A DNA stretch of 64,000 bases. It comes from Ursus arctos. Its lineage: Eukaryota > Chordata > Mammalia > Carnivora > Ursidae. How positions within the stretch are numbered: position 1 is the first letter of the stretch; every line of letters begins with the position of its first letter. A program made the position numbers and the translations under genes. The notes under the pieces were generated by a model. It was not told the origin of the DNA. It saw only the letters and a list, made by a program, of their open reading frames with translations, and searched no databases. The DNA lies in assembly GCF_023065955.2 (NCBI RefSeq), contig NW_026622874.1:84572658-84636657 (forward strand), given 5' to 3'. Shown in pieces: positions 14,942 through 26,731 of this stretch.

Positions 14942-16240
14942 AACAGCCAAACTGTGGAAAGAGCCAAGATGGCCATCGATAGATGAATGGAAAAAGATGT
15001 GGTATTACCATCTATACCACATCTATACCATGTGGAATATTACCCAGCCAACAGAAAGGATGAAAATTTACCATTTACATCCACGTGGATAGAACTGGAG
15101 GGTATTATGCTGAGCGAAGTACACTAACCAGTCAGTAAGACAAAGTCAATTATCATATGGTTTCACTCATATGTGGAATATAAGAAACAGGCCAGAGGAC
15201 CTAGGGGAAGGGAGGGAAAACAGACTGGGAAGTCATCAGAGATGGAGAAAAACCATAGGAGACTCTTAACTCTAGCAAACAAACTGAGGGTTGCCGGAGG
15301 GGAGGTGGGTGTGGGGGTGACATAATTCGGTGATGGGCATTAAGGAGGGCACGTGATATGATGAGCACTGGGTGTTACATAAAACTGACAAACTACTGAA
15401 CACTACATCTGAATCTATGGATGTACTGTAAGTTGGCTAATTGAATTTACATTTTAAAAAAAGTAATAAATAAACCAAATGGAGTTGGTTTTCTGTTATT
15501 TACACCCTGAAACATCCTAAATGATATCCTGAGCGCATCAGCTCATTTCCACTTGCTTGAGGAGTAAGCTGAAAGGGGTAGGGTGTGGGTGTGGGTGTGT
15601 GTGTGTGTATGATGTCACCCAGCTGGGTTCTGAGCTCCCAGAAGCAGATAGATATTCTATTTTCTCTTTATATCCACTGACAAGGCTTACTGCTCTCTTG
15701 ACTACAGTCGGTGCAAATCCTGTACAAACATGTCCCCCCCAGTCTCCCACGTCCATGTTCCCACATCCACAGACACCCATAAGGAAGCACATACCTTCGG
15801 CTACTCAAGGCAGCAACTCAACACAGAAACACACAAAGTACGCACTAAGGGACACAATTACCTGCAAACCCAGATTGTCAAGGAAAGCTGACCTATAGAG
15901 TTTTACAAGGGTGAACAGGCTCAGTTGTCTAAAATGGTGCTTTTCAAACAATGAATTGTGACCCATCCATGTCATAAAATCAATGTAATAGTTTGCAAAT
16001 CACCGTCTTAGAAAATACAGTCAACTAGAGTAAACTAGAAAAAATCAGTATGGACTACATACTGTAAGAGTTAAAGACTGTTTCAGGAAGCTTTGGTCGA
16101 AGTATGTGTTCTGGGTATAAGTGTCATGAAAAATCTGTTCTCCAAACAAACAAAACAAAACAAACTCTTCAAGAAAGAAAGCAAACTGATGGTTGCCAGA
16201 GGTAAAGGGGGGGGGCGAAATTGGTGAAGGGGATTAAGAG
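14942..16240. repeat. 1.3 kb inverted repeat, copy B
   Basis: Reverse complement of 1-1300 (see copy A). Here the L1 portion is continuous with the rest of its element, so this is the original context and copy A is the misplaced or duplicated one. Confidence 0.9.
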
Positions 16241-16470
16241 TTACAATCTTCCACTTATATAAATAACTCACAAAGATGAAAAGTACAATGTCTGGAATAT
16301 GGTCAAATAAAATTGTAACAATGCCCTACTGTGTGACATATAGTGACTATACTTAATCGTGGTGAGCGCTGTGTAATGTATACAGACTTGTCAAATCACT
16401 ATGCTGCACACCTGAAACTGATATAACATTGTATAGATGGATTACTTCAATAATTAAAACAGAGACAATT
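16130..16470 (+). mobile_element. older L1 3' UTR fragment
   Basis: The run from AACTGATGGTTGCCAGAGGT to TGACATATAGTGACTATACTTAAT and CTGCACACCTGAAACTGATATAAC is the typical 3' end of older mammalian L1 elements, ending in an AT-rich tail near 16460. Confidence 0.7.
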
Positions 16471-17844
16471 GCTCTCTGTTAGTGCTTTGAGGAGCACCGT
16501 CCTCAAAGGCATCATCTAGTGCCATCTAGTGGTAAAAGCCACATCTGCAGTTGAAGCAAGAACCACAGACCAGTGATGAGAACAGTCCTCAAACATGGAT
16601 GTCTGGTTGGAAGGAACATTCCAAATGACTGGCCAACCCTGACATCCGGTGCCAGAACCCTTCAACAACACCAAGCCACTCCCTGAGCACGCCCCACAAA
16701 GAAGGCACTCGCTCCACCACTCAGCGGCTCTACCTGCTGAAAAGCTGACCAAACTGCCTTCCTCTAGGAGCTCCTCCCTGTACTTCCTACTGCCCTCTCC
16801 TGGATGACAAGGAGCAGCTGCTGCATTCGCCCTCAGTTTAACACTATGGATCCAGTTCAAGCAATACCTGTCCAGTGTCTGCTAAGTGCCAGGCATTGGG
16901 GATACCGTGGGGAGCCCGGGAAGAGCAGACACAAAGAGACATAAGAGCTTATGCCAGATGAAGGACAACAGCATGGGGGATGGAAGGACCTGCACTAGAG
17001 AAGGTAAAAGGGAGGCCTCCCTGAAAAGGGAAGGCCACGTGGAGCCCCACAGAATCGGAGAGAGCTGTGCAAAAGGCATTCCAGACAGGACACACAACAG
17101 ATAGAAATGCTCTGGGGCAGGAAGCGCCTTGGAATGTTCCAGTAGCAGAAGGCAGGCAGGGAGGCTGAAGAACAGCAGAGAAACAGGAGAAACATCAGAG
17201 ATTTCTGGGGTGCATGGGTGTGTATGTGTATGTGTGTGTTTTAACTTCTCTTTGTTTTAGAATGTTTCTACACTAACCATATGCCGTATTTCATTCTAAG
17301 ACACCATCAATTGTAAGACAGAAAAAAGAAGAAACACTGCCAGTTAGTCAGTGTTTTTCTTATTGCTTAGAATTCTAATTTTGTGTTTATGAAAAAGCCC
17401 TTTTAGACTTATTTGAACAGAATGAAAGGAAAAAGATGAGTGACATGGGTTGGTTAGGTCTTCCCTTTCAGGATATCTGGGAGTTTCCACACAGCATTGA
17501 CCTTCGTGCAGCCAAGCACACTGGCGAGGCTGCGCTTCTGAAGAGATCGCCATCATCGGCTCTGAGATTTCTTTCCAAGCTCCTGACCCTCCAGGTGTAG
17601 GCTGTGTTACTGAGTCTTTCTTGGTCTGATCAGAAGGTATCGATGGATGGTTCTCGAACAGCAATTAGAATTTGTGCCCCTTCTTCAAATGGCCCCTAGA
17701 TGGTACGTGGACTGAAGCAGCCAGGGGCTGTGAGTGCAGCGGTCCAACCACTCCACGAGGAAGACTGAGCACGTCCATGTGCACACGTAATGACAACTCT
17801 AACACGATGCTCCAGTGACTGCAGGACACACCAGGAAGAAATCA
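16471..17844. other. mixed sequence with an ancient-repeat-like part
   Basis: The section 16870-17150 (CTAAGTGCCAGGCATTGGGGATAC, then ...AGGGAGGCCTCCCTGAAAAGG, then GGCATTCCAGACAGG) has the layout of old L2-like 3' sequence on the plus strand. A GT-rich run lies at 17216-17240. Nothing coding was recognised in the rest. Confidence 0.4.
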
Positions 17845-18073
17845 GGGGTGCCTGGGTGGCACAGTCTGTTGGGCAGCCGACCCCTGGTTGTGGCTCAGAT
17901 TGTGATCTCAGACTCTTGAGATTGAGGCCCATGTCTGGCTTTGCAATGGGCGTGGAGCCTGCTTGGGATCTTTCTCTCTCCCCTGCCCTCCCCACCACTG
18001 CTCACACGTGTTCTCTCTCTCTCTCTCTCTCTCTCTCAAAAAGTTAAATAAATAAATAGATATTGAAATAAAA
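17845..18073 (+). mobile_element. SINEC with an expanded (CT)n
   Basis: Head GGGGTGCCTGGGTGGCAC. The pyrimidine segment of the SINE has grown into an uninterrupted CT repeat at about 18009-18038. The tail is TTAAATAAATAAATAGATATTG. Confidence 0.9.
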
Positions 18074-18199
18074 TGCCAAGAATGAAAAATATCAGATTTA
18101 GAAAGACCTTTTAACAGTGTTCATTCAATCCACGATTGTCCTGAAATTTTCATGACATTCACCATGCACCTGCTCCATTTAATATTCCTTTATTTTACA

Positions 18200-18395
18200 T
18201 TTTTTAAATATTTTATTTATTTATTTGAGAGACTGAGAACAAGCAAGAACGACAGCACAAGCAGGGGGAGTGGCAGAGGGAGAGGAAAAGGGAGAAGCGT
18301 GCGGGGAACCCGACATGCAGCTCAATCCCAGGACCCCGAGATCATGACCCAAGCCAAAGGCAGATGCTCAACCCACTGAGCCACACAGGGGCCCC
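18200..18395 (-). mobile_element. carnivore SINE (SINEC)
   Basis: T-rich start with TATTTTATTTATTTATTTGAGAG, ending CCCACTGAGCCACACAGGGGCCCC. Confidence 0.92.
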
Positions 18396-19474
18396 TCAAC
18401 AGTCCTTTAGATCAACTCACTTCTTTTAGCACCCAGGTGTGACGTGCTACCTAATATTTTCTTCTAACACACCCTGTAATCAATACCTTTGAAAATGTAA
18501 CACATCTACCGGGGTGCTACCTAAAGTCACCTCACATTCCTCCCATGGGAAACGCGGATCTGGTCCAGCCACCTGTTCATTCAAGAAGCACTGACTGACT
18601 TTGCCCTATCGGCAGGAGTGTCACCTGCAACAGTGGGAACTTGCCAGGAGAGGTGTGACATGCCCTCCAGCGGGCAGTTCTTCGTCTGAGGGAATGGGAA
18701 GGCGCCCTCCCCGCTCTCCCAGCCAGTGAGGGTCGAGGCTGGGGCTGCTTCATTTCACTTCTAATCAACAGTGCTGAGTGCTGACTCCAGTGCCAGGCAT
18801 TACTCCGCATGCTGGACAAACAGGAACACGTACAACCCTCGGAAGCAGCCTATGTGGAAGGCACCGCTTTACAGACAGAGGTCAAGGCTGTTTCCTCAAG
18901 CTGTGCAACCTTGCAGGAAACTTCATTCTATTGCTTTTCAAACCTACTTACCCACTTGGACTGCCATCCCTCCCCCAACACTTCAGTTGCGCAAACGGTG
19001 TCTGTGTGGATGTGTGTGTGTATTTATACGCAGGGTACGTACATATATACGTACCTACGATGTATATTTATGCAATTGCAAAAATCAATCCGATACTCTT
19101 CACATCGGTTTTCAAGTTTGGAATGTTAACTGCAGGCTGCATACTGGCCTGTAAGATATTGCTCTACCTCTCATTTTTATCGTTGTTCTTTTGCATGGAC
19201 TAGTCTCAGTGTTTGGTTTCTATTTCTTGTTGGTTTCGTTCTTGGTTATAAATGGAAGGCAGGAAGCAAAGTCTTAAGGGCAATAAACTTTGTACCTACA
19301 CAGACTTTGAGTCTGTTTTCCTTCTTGTGAGCGCCGTTGCTTTCCTCAGCGGATCCGCAAGGCCTAAAGTGTTAATCACCTAAGGAAAATACAAAACAAA
19401 AACAAAGAGTTTTGTCAGAGTTTATCACTGACTCAATCTCTTCATAATTAATTGGCCTGTTTAAAACATCCGGT
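18396..19474. other. mixed sequence with a likely MIR
   Basis: The stretch 18765-18930 (GCTGAGTGCTGACTCCAGTGCCAGGCATT, then ...CTTTACAGACAGAGGTCAAGG) looks like a minus-strand MIR. No conserved coding exon was recognised in the remainder. Confidence 0.4.
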
Positions 19475-20815
19475 GGAAAAAAGACAGTCTCTTCAATAAA
19501 TGGTGCTGGGAAAATTGGACAGCTACATGCAAAAGAATGAAACTTGACCACTCTCTCACACCATACACAAAGATAAACTCCAAATGGATGAAAGACCTCG
19601 ATGTGAGACAGGAATCCATCAAAATCCTAGAGGAGAACATAGGCAGCAACCTCTACGACATCGGCCAAAGCAACCTTTTTCGTGACACACCTCGGAAGAC
19701 AAGAGAAACAAAAGATAAAATGAACTTGTGGGGCTTCATCAAGATAAAAAGCTTCTGCACAGCCAAGGAAACAGTCAAAAAAACTAAGAGGCAGCCCACG
19801 GAATGGGAGAATATATTTGCAAATGGCGCTACAGATAAAAGACTGGTATCCAAGATCTACAAAGAACTTCTCAAACTCAATACGCGAGAAACAAATAAAC
19901 AAATCACAAAATGGGCAGAAGATATGAACAGACACTTTTCCAATGATGACATACAAATGGCTAACAGACACATGAAAAAATGTTCAAAATCATTAGCCAT
20001 CAGGGAAATTCAAATCAAAACCACACTAAGATACCACCTTATGCCAGTGAGAATAGCAAAAATTGACAAGGCAAGAAACAACAATTGCTGGAGAGGATGT
20101 GGAGAAAGGGGATCCCTCCTACATTGCTGGTGGGAATGCAAGTTGGTACAGCCACTCTGGAAAACAGTGTGGAGGTCCCTTAGAAAGTTAAAAATTGAGC
20201 TACCCTATGACCCAGCCATTGCACTACTGGGTATTTACCACAAAGATACAGAAGTAGTGAAGAGAAGGGCCATATGCACCCCAATGTTCACAGCAACATT
20301 GTCCACAATAGCTAAATCATGGAAGGAACCGAGATGTCCTTCAACAGATGACTGGATTAAGAAGTTGTGGTCCATATATACAATGGAATATTACTCAGCT
20401 ATCAGAAAGAACGAGTTCTCAACATTTGCTGCAACATGGACGGCACTGGAGGAGATAATGCTAAGTGAAATAAGTCAAGCAGAGAAAGACAATTATCATG
20501 ATTTCTCTCATCTATGGAATAGAAGAACTAGGAAGATCGGTAGGGGAAGAAAGGGATAAAAAAAGAGGGGTAATCAGAAGGGGGAATCAAGCATGAGAGA
20601 CTATGGACTATGAGAAACAAACTGAGGGCTTCAGAGGGGAGGGGGTGGGGGAATGGGATAGACTGGTGATGGGTAGTAAGGAGGGCACGTATAGCATGGT
20701 GCACTGGGTGTTATACGCAACTAATGAATCATCGAACTTTACATCAGAAACCAGGGATGTACTGTATGGTGACTAACATAACATACTAAAAAAAAATTAA
20801 GAAAAAAAACAAAAC
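19475..20815 (+). mobile_element. 5'-truncated, relatively young L1
   Basis: An L1 3' segment starting within ORF2 and ending in 3' UTR and an A-rich tail. Unlike the long L1, its last part of ORF2 is still open (19537-20559). A SINE follows directly after the tail. Confidence 0.9.
19537..20559 (+). pseudogene. L1 ORF2 C-terminal fragment, 340 codons open
   Basis: Open frame for the C-terminal end of the L1 ORF2 protein, recognisable by [19 protein letters not shown] near the start, the Cys-rich segment [19 protein letters not shown] in the middle (cysteine-rich nucleic-acid-binding region) and [18 protein letters not shown] near the end. The endonuclease and reverse transcriptase are absent, so the copy is dead from insertion. 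The open frame only shows it is younger than its neighbours. Confidence 0.9.
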
Positions 20816-20975
20816 GGGCGCCTGGATGGCTCAGTCAATTGAGTGTCCGACTCTTGATTTCAGCTCAGGTCATGATCTCAGTGTTCAGGCTCCAAGCTCA
20901 GTGCAGACTCTGCTTGTCCCTCTCCCTCTCTCCTTCCCGCCCACTCTGTCTTTCTGTCTCTGTGTCTCTCTCAAA

Positions 20976-21014
<39 letters not shown>

Positions 21015-21030
21015 AATATTGAAAAGAAAA
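20816..21030 (+). mobile_element. SINEC with an expanded (AAAT)n tail
   Basis: Head GGGCGCCTGGATGGCTC. The tail microsatellite of about ten AAAT units (20974-21015) is longer than in the other copies. Confidence 0.92.
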
Positions 21031-21581
21031 AACAACGCTGTGCCTCAATTAACTAAGACTCATAGGCTAACGTTTCCTCCCAATGGAAGCTACTGGGATT
21101 GCCTTCTGGCTTCATCTAACAGCCAATTACTTCACAAGGATTAACAGGATATAAAATCTACTCTCTCTGTTGTAAGGAGTCCCTGAATAGTGGGCAAGAC
21201 GTTAATGGAAAATGAACCAACATTCACAAGAGGGTGAAATAAGGAGAAGTCAATCAGAAAGTTCCGCGGTACAATGTCTCATACCTGACTTAAACAAACA
21301 AACAATAAAAAAAAACAGTTAATACAGAATAGAATAATAGGATACCATGGACCTGAATAATGCTAACATACTTCTGGAAAAAATAAAACACTTAAGAACA
21401 TGTATTCTGAATATTTTCTCCCAGCCTGTCTTGCCTGCTCATGTTCTTAGTGTATCTATTTTTCCTTTGTAATTAGTGCTTTTTATGTTCTGTATACAAA
21501 ACATTTGCCTACCCCAAGGTCATCAAGATACTCTCCCATGTTTTCATACAAAAGTTTTATGGTTCTAGCTTTTCTGTTTTT

Positions 21582-21774
21582 CAAGATTTATTTGATAGAG
21601 AGAGTGTGCACAGGGGAAGGGCCAAAAGTAAAGAATCTCAAGCAGACTCCTCACTGAGTGTGGAGGCTGACACAGGGCTTGATTCGACACGGGGCTTGAT
21701 CTCATGACCCTGAGATCATGACCTGAGCCAAAATCAAGAGTTGGACTCAAGTGACTGAGCCACCCAGGCGCCCC
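21582..21774 (-). mobile_element. carnivore SINE (SINEC)
   Basis: Short T-rich start AAGATTTATTTGATAGAG, ending AGTGACTGAGCCACCCAGGCGCCCC. Confidence 0.92.
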
Positions 21775-22400
21775 CTGGTTCAGCTTTTATATTTAGGTTT
21801 AGGATCCATTCCAAATTAATGTGTGTGTGTCAGAACAAGGTACGGGTCAAGCTCCATTTTCTTTCCACCTGAATATCCAGTTCAAACAGAATAATTCATT
21901 AAAAAGACTTCCTTTCCCTCACTGAACTGACTTGACACTCTGGGCAAAAATCAATCAACAGTACTTGTGTTTGGTCTATTTTTGGACTCTCTATTCTGTT
22001 CATTGATCTATCTTTATGCCGAAGACTTTGATTACTGTGGCTTTGCTATAAGTCTTAAAATTCAGCAGGAATAAGCATTCTTCAACTGTGTTCTTTTGAA
22101 GACTATTTTGGCTATTCCAGACCCTTTGCCTTTCCATATACATTTTAGAATCAATCTGGTCATTTCTTCTAAAAAAGATGGCTACAAGTTTGACTGGGAT
22201 TGCATTGTTTGCATGAATCAAGTGGTGGAGAACAGAAATCCTGATGACAGCAAATCTTCCGATGCATAAACAAAGCATATCTCCCATTTATTTCAGTCTT
22301 CTTGAATTCTTCCCAACAATGTTTTATTTTTTCTGTGTAAAGGTGTTTCATGTCTTTCTTGAGACTTATTCCTAGCCAGTTTGGTTTTCTGCTGTTGTTT
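21775..22400 (-). mobile_element. old L1 ORF2 fragment, antisense
   Basis: The minus strand reads through a decayed L1 ORF2: plus-strand phrases such as TCTATTCTGTTCATTGATCT and TGATTACTGTGGCTTTGCTAT are the usual reverse complement of the mid ORF2 region. It probably extends left of the SINE at 21582 to about 21400. Confidence 0.7.
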
Positions 22401-22407
22401 TCGTTTT

Positions 22408-22529
22408 CTAAGTAGGTTCCACACCCAGCATGGAGACCAATGCAGGCCTTGAACTCACAACCCTGAGTTCAAGACCTGAGCTGAGATCAAAAGTCACATG
22501 ATTCATCGACTGAGCCACCCAGTCACCCC
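22408..22529 (-). mobile_element. old SINEC fragment
   Basis: Reads AAGTAGGTTCCACACCCAGC to CCTGAGTTCAAGACCTGAGC and ends GACTGAGCCACCCAGTCACCCC: a diverged, shorter SINE subtype. Confidence 0.8.
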
Positions 22530-22547
22530 AAAAACTTTACATTTTTT

Positions 22548-22739
22548 TTTAAAGATTTTATTTATTTATTCGACAGAGACAGAGACAGCTAGCGAGAGAG
22601 GGAACACAAGCAGGGGGAGTGGGAGAGGAAGAAGCAGGCTCATAGCGGAGGAGCCTGATGTGGGGCTCGATCCCAGACGCCGGGATCACGCCCCGAGCCG
22701 AAGGCAGACGCTTAACCGCTGTGCCACCCAGGCACCCCC
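22548..22739 (-). mobile_element. young SINEC with target-site duplication
   Basis: Starts AAAGATTTTATTTATTTATTC and ends GTGCCACCCAGGCACCCCC. ACTTTACATTTTTT is present on both sides (22534 and 22740). Confidence 0.94.
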
Positions 22740-22849
22740 ACTTTACATTTTTTGATGCTACTGTAAATATTTTAAATTTTCATTTTCTTATACATGTATA
22801 TTTACAATACATCTACGTGACAAAGAATTCCTATTCAGAATATATCATA

Positions 22850-23335
22850 AATTCCAATAAGTCAAAACCAAAAACAACAGGAACAGCAAAAATGGGCAAA
22901 AGACTTGAACTGACAGTTCACAAAAGATGTACGAATGCCCAATAAACACACAAAAAGGTGCCTAAGATCATTTGTCACCAGGGAAATGTAATGTGAAACC
23001 ATAATGAGATGCTATCTCACCCTCACTGACAGCACAGAATGTCAACGAGGATGCTGAGCAACTGGGGTGTTACTATATTGCTGGTGGGAAGTGTAAACTG
23101 ATAAACCACTCTGGAAATTAGTCTAGCAGTTCAATATATCCCCACCCTGTGACTAAGCAATCCCATGAAGCAATTTTGAGAGAAATCTAAGACTTCTATA
23201 AGAATGTTTATTATAGCCTATTCATAATGACCAAATTATTGGAAACAACAAAATGTCTAATCATCAGTTGAACAGATGAACAAATTGTGGTATAGGCACA
23301 CTACATACAAAGGAACAAACTATTTTACACTGACA
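22850..23335 (+). mobile_element. old L1 ORF2 3' part, first half
   Basis: Recognisable as the end of L1 ORF2 and beyond (GGAAATGTAATGTGAAACCATAATGAGATGCTATCTCACC, GTTTATTATAGCC, ATTGTGGTATAGGCACAC, written here in pieces). The continuation (ATGGATAAATCTCAAAGAAC ... TTCCATTTACACGACCT) resumes near 23810 after an insertion. Confidence 0.75.
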
Positions 23336-23808
23336 AAGACTCTCTCCTTGACCAAACTCTAGCCAGATTCCTCTGAACCCCCTTCTCGACAAGGCCTCAA
23401 CCTTGGCTTATCATATGCAGACTGGGCCAAACACTAACATAGTTTCTAACAGCTCAAGACCCCAGCCCTAGGACAACGCCAGTCCCCCTTAGTCCATGAC
23501 TGAGAAAACTCAAGGCATCTACTGTTTGCTCAGCCAACACTGAAAAGTCTGGCTCCTGTCTCCCAGTGAGTAAATGCAGGTGGTTTCACATGGAACAACG
23601 CCTTTCTCACTTTTTGTAATCTTTTACTTCTCTGACTTTATTCATACCTGGCCTTACTCCCTCATTCTCTCTTTAAAATGCCCTCTGTACAAACTGAGTT
23701 TGAGTTGAATTCATGCTGGACTCTTTTCCTGATTGCAGGAGTTATTGCTGATTAAAATCTGTCCTCACCACTTAAACTAGGATCTGGCTTTGTTTATCTT
23801 TGATAAGT
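23336..23808 (+). mobile_element. LTR-like insertion splitting an old L1
   Basis: About 470 bases of non-L1 sequence interrupt the L1 at 22850-23990. Near its end it has CTCTTTAAAATGCCCTCTGTAC, a pyrimidine-rich section and a GATTAAAATCTG block, a layout like a solo retroviral LTR. No clear TG...CA ends or target-site duplication could be fixed, and the family is not recognised. Its last part recurs inverted at 63925-64000, where the window ends. Confidence 0.4.
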
Positions 23809-24049
23809 GAACACAACATGGATAAATCTCAAAGAACACACTGAGTGGAAGAAGACAGAAGAATACATACCATTCAATTCCATTTACACGACCTACAAGA
23901 TAAGGCAAATCTAATCTACCACAGATTCTGAAATCAGAAAATGACCAGTGGAGGTAAAGAGCCTAACTAGAAAGAGATACAAAGGAAACTTCTGGAGTTT
24001 CATATACAGTTCATATTTGGTTTTGGTGGTGGGGCACAGATATACACTT

Positions 24050-24372
24050 GACACTTGAACAACACAGGGGTTAAGGGTGCTGACACCTGTGCAGTCAAAA
24101 ATTTTCATTTAACTTTCAACTCCCCAAAAACTTCACTACTAATTGCCTACTGTTGACCAGAAGCCTTACTGATAACATAAACAGTCCATTCACATATATT
24201 TTGTATGTTAGATGTATTATATATTGTATTCCTTCAACAAACTACACTAAAGAAAATATTGTGAAAATCATAAAGAAAATATGTTTACAGTACTGTACTA
24301 TATTTATCAAAAAATCTGCAGAGAAGTGGACCCATGCAATTCAAACCCATGTTGTTCAAGAGTCAACTGTAT
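24050..24372 (-). mobile_element. Tigger-like DNA transposon (left arm)
   Basis: Ends read ACTTGAACAACACAGGGGTTAA and CATGTTGTTCAAGAGTCAACTGTA, which are inverted repeats of each other, typical of short TcMar-Tigger derivatives. The copy at 63168-63492 is its inverted paralogue. Confidence 0.75.
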
Positions 24373-24535
24373 ACATTTCTTAAAATGCTCATCGAACTGA
24401 ATAATAAGACCTGAGCATTTCATTTTACAAATTATCTCCTTTTCTCCCCTGCCCTCCCACCTCCATTTGCTTTCTTCCCTTTCACCTCTGTCTCTTAAGA
24501 ATACTTGAGGTAATTTTTTTCTTTTTCTTTTCTCT

Positions 24536-24640
24536 CTTTTTTTTTAATAGGCTACACACCCAGCATGGAGACCAACGTGGGGCTTGAACTCAAACCCTGA
24601 GATTAAGCCATTCAATCCGACTGAACCACCCAGGCACCCC
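24536..24640 (-). mobile_element. old SINEC fragment (left arm, shared)
   Basis: AATAGGCTACACACCCAGC ... CTGAACCACCCAGGCACCCC. The matching copy at 62891-63030 shows the insertion predates the inverted duplication. Confidence 0.8.
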
Positions 24641-25682
24641 GACCTAGGGAAATTATAAAGGAAAAAAAAAAAAAGAGCCAAGAGAGATGTAGCTGACCCT
24701 TCAAATTCCCCTTTCAATATCCACCTACCCCTTCTTCCTTACTAAGAGGACCCCAATTTTGTTCAAGGTATCAATCTGCCCTGTGAGAAATTCTCCCCTC
24801 TCACACGTTCCTGCACCTAGAGGTAGGGCCACATGCTTAGTTCTGGCCAATGACATGTATGTTGAAGTCTACACCACAGGCTTCCTGAAAAGCTATTGCT
24901 TTCACAGACTTACACACATTTTGGTCAGTGTCCCTTTCTTTTCTTCCTTCCTGCAGTATAGCTGCTCAAATGAACTAAGAAAAGGGTGTTATTCCCTAGT
25001 ACAAACCTATTCTTATTCTGAGAAGCAAGCTGTGGGAGCTCTCAATCAATTCACAACTAAGTAACTTTGCAAGTCAAAATGTTCATGCATCAAAATGAAA
25101 AAAAACAAATTCCAACTGGAAGTGAAGAAGACAGACACATGGCTGTGTTAAAATATATATAACAATTTAGTATCTAAGTGATGTTTCAAATCCATGGGGG
25201 ATATAGACCATCACTAGATGTTGTAGGGACCAAAACTGCTACCTTATAACATACAGAATAATAAAAATAGATGAATGGTCTAAGCAGTAGGAGCCCAAAC
25301 CATAAAAGTGCTAAAAGAAAATGTAGTGATTGAAAATGGTCTTTTAAAGCATTATCCAAAGCCACAAGCCATAAAGTTAGACTGTGAGATTTGGCACCAT
25401 AAAGATTCAGAATGAAACGTATCATGAAATGTATGGTACAAGCTAAACTGAAAGGCAACAGTTTGAGAGAAAATACTGCAACAAATACAGAGGCAAAGGA
25501 CTACTATCCTACATATAAAAAGTTCTTACAAATCAATGATAAAAATATAAATACCCAAACAAAAAGACAACAACCCAGTAGGAAAATGATAAGGAGAGAA
25601 GGCTCATGTGAAAAAAGTATCACTGACAGTGACCAACTAAAAATGCTCAGTCTTACTACTGATTATAAAAATATAAATTTAA

Positions 25683-25870
25683 GGGGCACTTGGGTGGCTC
25701 AATCGGTTAAGCATCTGACTCTTGATTTTGACTCAGGTCATGATCTCGGGATTGTGGGATCCAGCCCCAGTCAGGTTCTGTGCTCAGTGTGGAATCTGCT
25801 TGAGATTGTCTCTCTCCCTCTCCCTCTGGCCCTCCCCTGTGTTCACTCGTGAACAAGTAACTCTTTAAAA
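25683..25870 (+). mobile_element. SINEC (left arm, shared)
   Basis: Head GGGGCACTTGGGTGGCTC. The counterpart is at 61444-61633 in the opposite orientation, so the insertion is older than the duplication. Confidence 0.9.
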
Positions 25871-25981
25871 TATATATTTGTATATGTATAAATATATATT
25901 TATATATATAAATTTAAACACATATACAAAATAAATATGTATATATAATAAATATATATTTAGATTTAAATATAAAACAGA

Positions 25982-26018
<37 letters not shown>

Positions 26019-26020
26019 TT
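25866..26020. repeat. AT-rich microsatellite
   Basis: TATATAAATATATATTTA-type sequence with a pure (TA)n at about 25985-26015, grown from the tail of the preceding SINE. The right arm has only a short version (61425-61445). Confidence 0.9.
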
Positions 26021-26419
26021 AAAACAGGCATTATCTTCCCCCCCACCCCCGCATGTTGACAAAAAATTTAAGAGACTGAGAAATACTCTGTGATTAGCAT
26101 CTTATTTACCATAGGTCAAAACAGAAACTGACATAATCACTCTTGAGGATCATTTTGCAGAAGCTCTTACCCTGAAATCCATCTCACCGGAAAACTCAAA
26201 CACACATGCAAAAATATGTTCATCACAGCCCGATCTTAATAGCAAAATCATAGCCACCCAAATGACAAACAGAAGAATCATCACGTAAAGTACAACCACA
26301 CTGTGGAATACAATTCGGCCATTAAAAAACACAAAAAACACTGTATGCACAGTATATTCAAATTAGGCTGAGTGGGAGAAATGTATTTACTTTTGTCATT
26401 TAAAAAGTTAATCCTTAAG

Positions 26420-26731
26420 GAGGGCCAGGTTGGCTCAGTCAGGAGAGCATGTGACTCTTGACAGGATTGTGATTTCCAGGGGCGCCTGGGTGGCTCAGTC
26501 CTTAAGCGTCTGCCTTCGGCTCAGGGCCTGATCCCTCCCTTGTGGGATCGAGCCCCACATCAGGCTCTTCCTCTGGAAGCCTGCTTCTTCCTCTCCCACT
26601 CCCCCTGCTTGTGTTCCCTCTCTCACTGGCTATCTGTCAAATAAATAAATAAAATCTTTAAAAAAAAAATTGTGATTTCCAGCCCCATGCTGTGTGTAGA
26701 GATTACTTAAACATTAAATCTTAAAAAAAAA
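26420..26731 (+). mobile_element. old SINE split by a younger SINE
   Basis: The first 46 bases or so (AGGGCCAGGTTGGCTCAGTC) and the last 50 (CCCCATGCTGTGTGTAGAG ... TAAATCTTAAAAAAAAAC) belong to one old SINE. The right-arm counterpart at 60890-61010 is uninterrupted. Confidence 0.9.
26479..26668 (+). mobile_element. young SINEC nested in an older SINE (left arm only)
   Basis: Complete element starting GGGGCGCCTGGGTGGCTC and ending AAATCTTTAAAAAAAA, flanked by a perfect duplication ATTGTGATTTCCA (26466 and 26669). Absent from the right arm. Confidence 0.95.

Larger units (their letters stand above)
10990..15185 (+). pseudogene. L1 ORF2 remnant (endonuclease-reverse transcriptase)
   Basis: Starts around the segment reading SYLSIVTLNVNGLNAPIKRH (N-terminal endonuclease). 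It continues through broken reverse-transcriptase frames, for example VLSIDAEKALDEMHHPF near 12950 (normally AEKAFDKIQHPF) and [13 protein letters not shown] near 13135-13175, and ends in the C-terminal cysteine-region segment. The YADD motif corresponds to [13 protein letters not shown] near 13255. Many frameshifts and two SINE insertions interrupt it. Confidence 0.85.
8630..15470 (+). mobile_element. full-length but decayed carnivore L1
   Basis: The element begins GAGGGAGGCAAGATGATGGAACAGCAGGGG, the usual start of a carnivore L1 5' UTR, and ends in an A-rich tail near 15455-15470. In order: 5' UTR (to about 10040), ORF1 remnant, ORF2 remnant and 3' UTR. Without its two internal SINEs (11806-12013 and 14645-14831) it is about 6.4 kb, normal for a full-length L1. 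Both ORFs carry several stops and frameshifts, so it is not mobile. It sits in the long first intron of the LCMT1-like copy, antisense to it. Confidence 0.9.
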
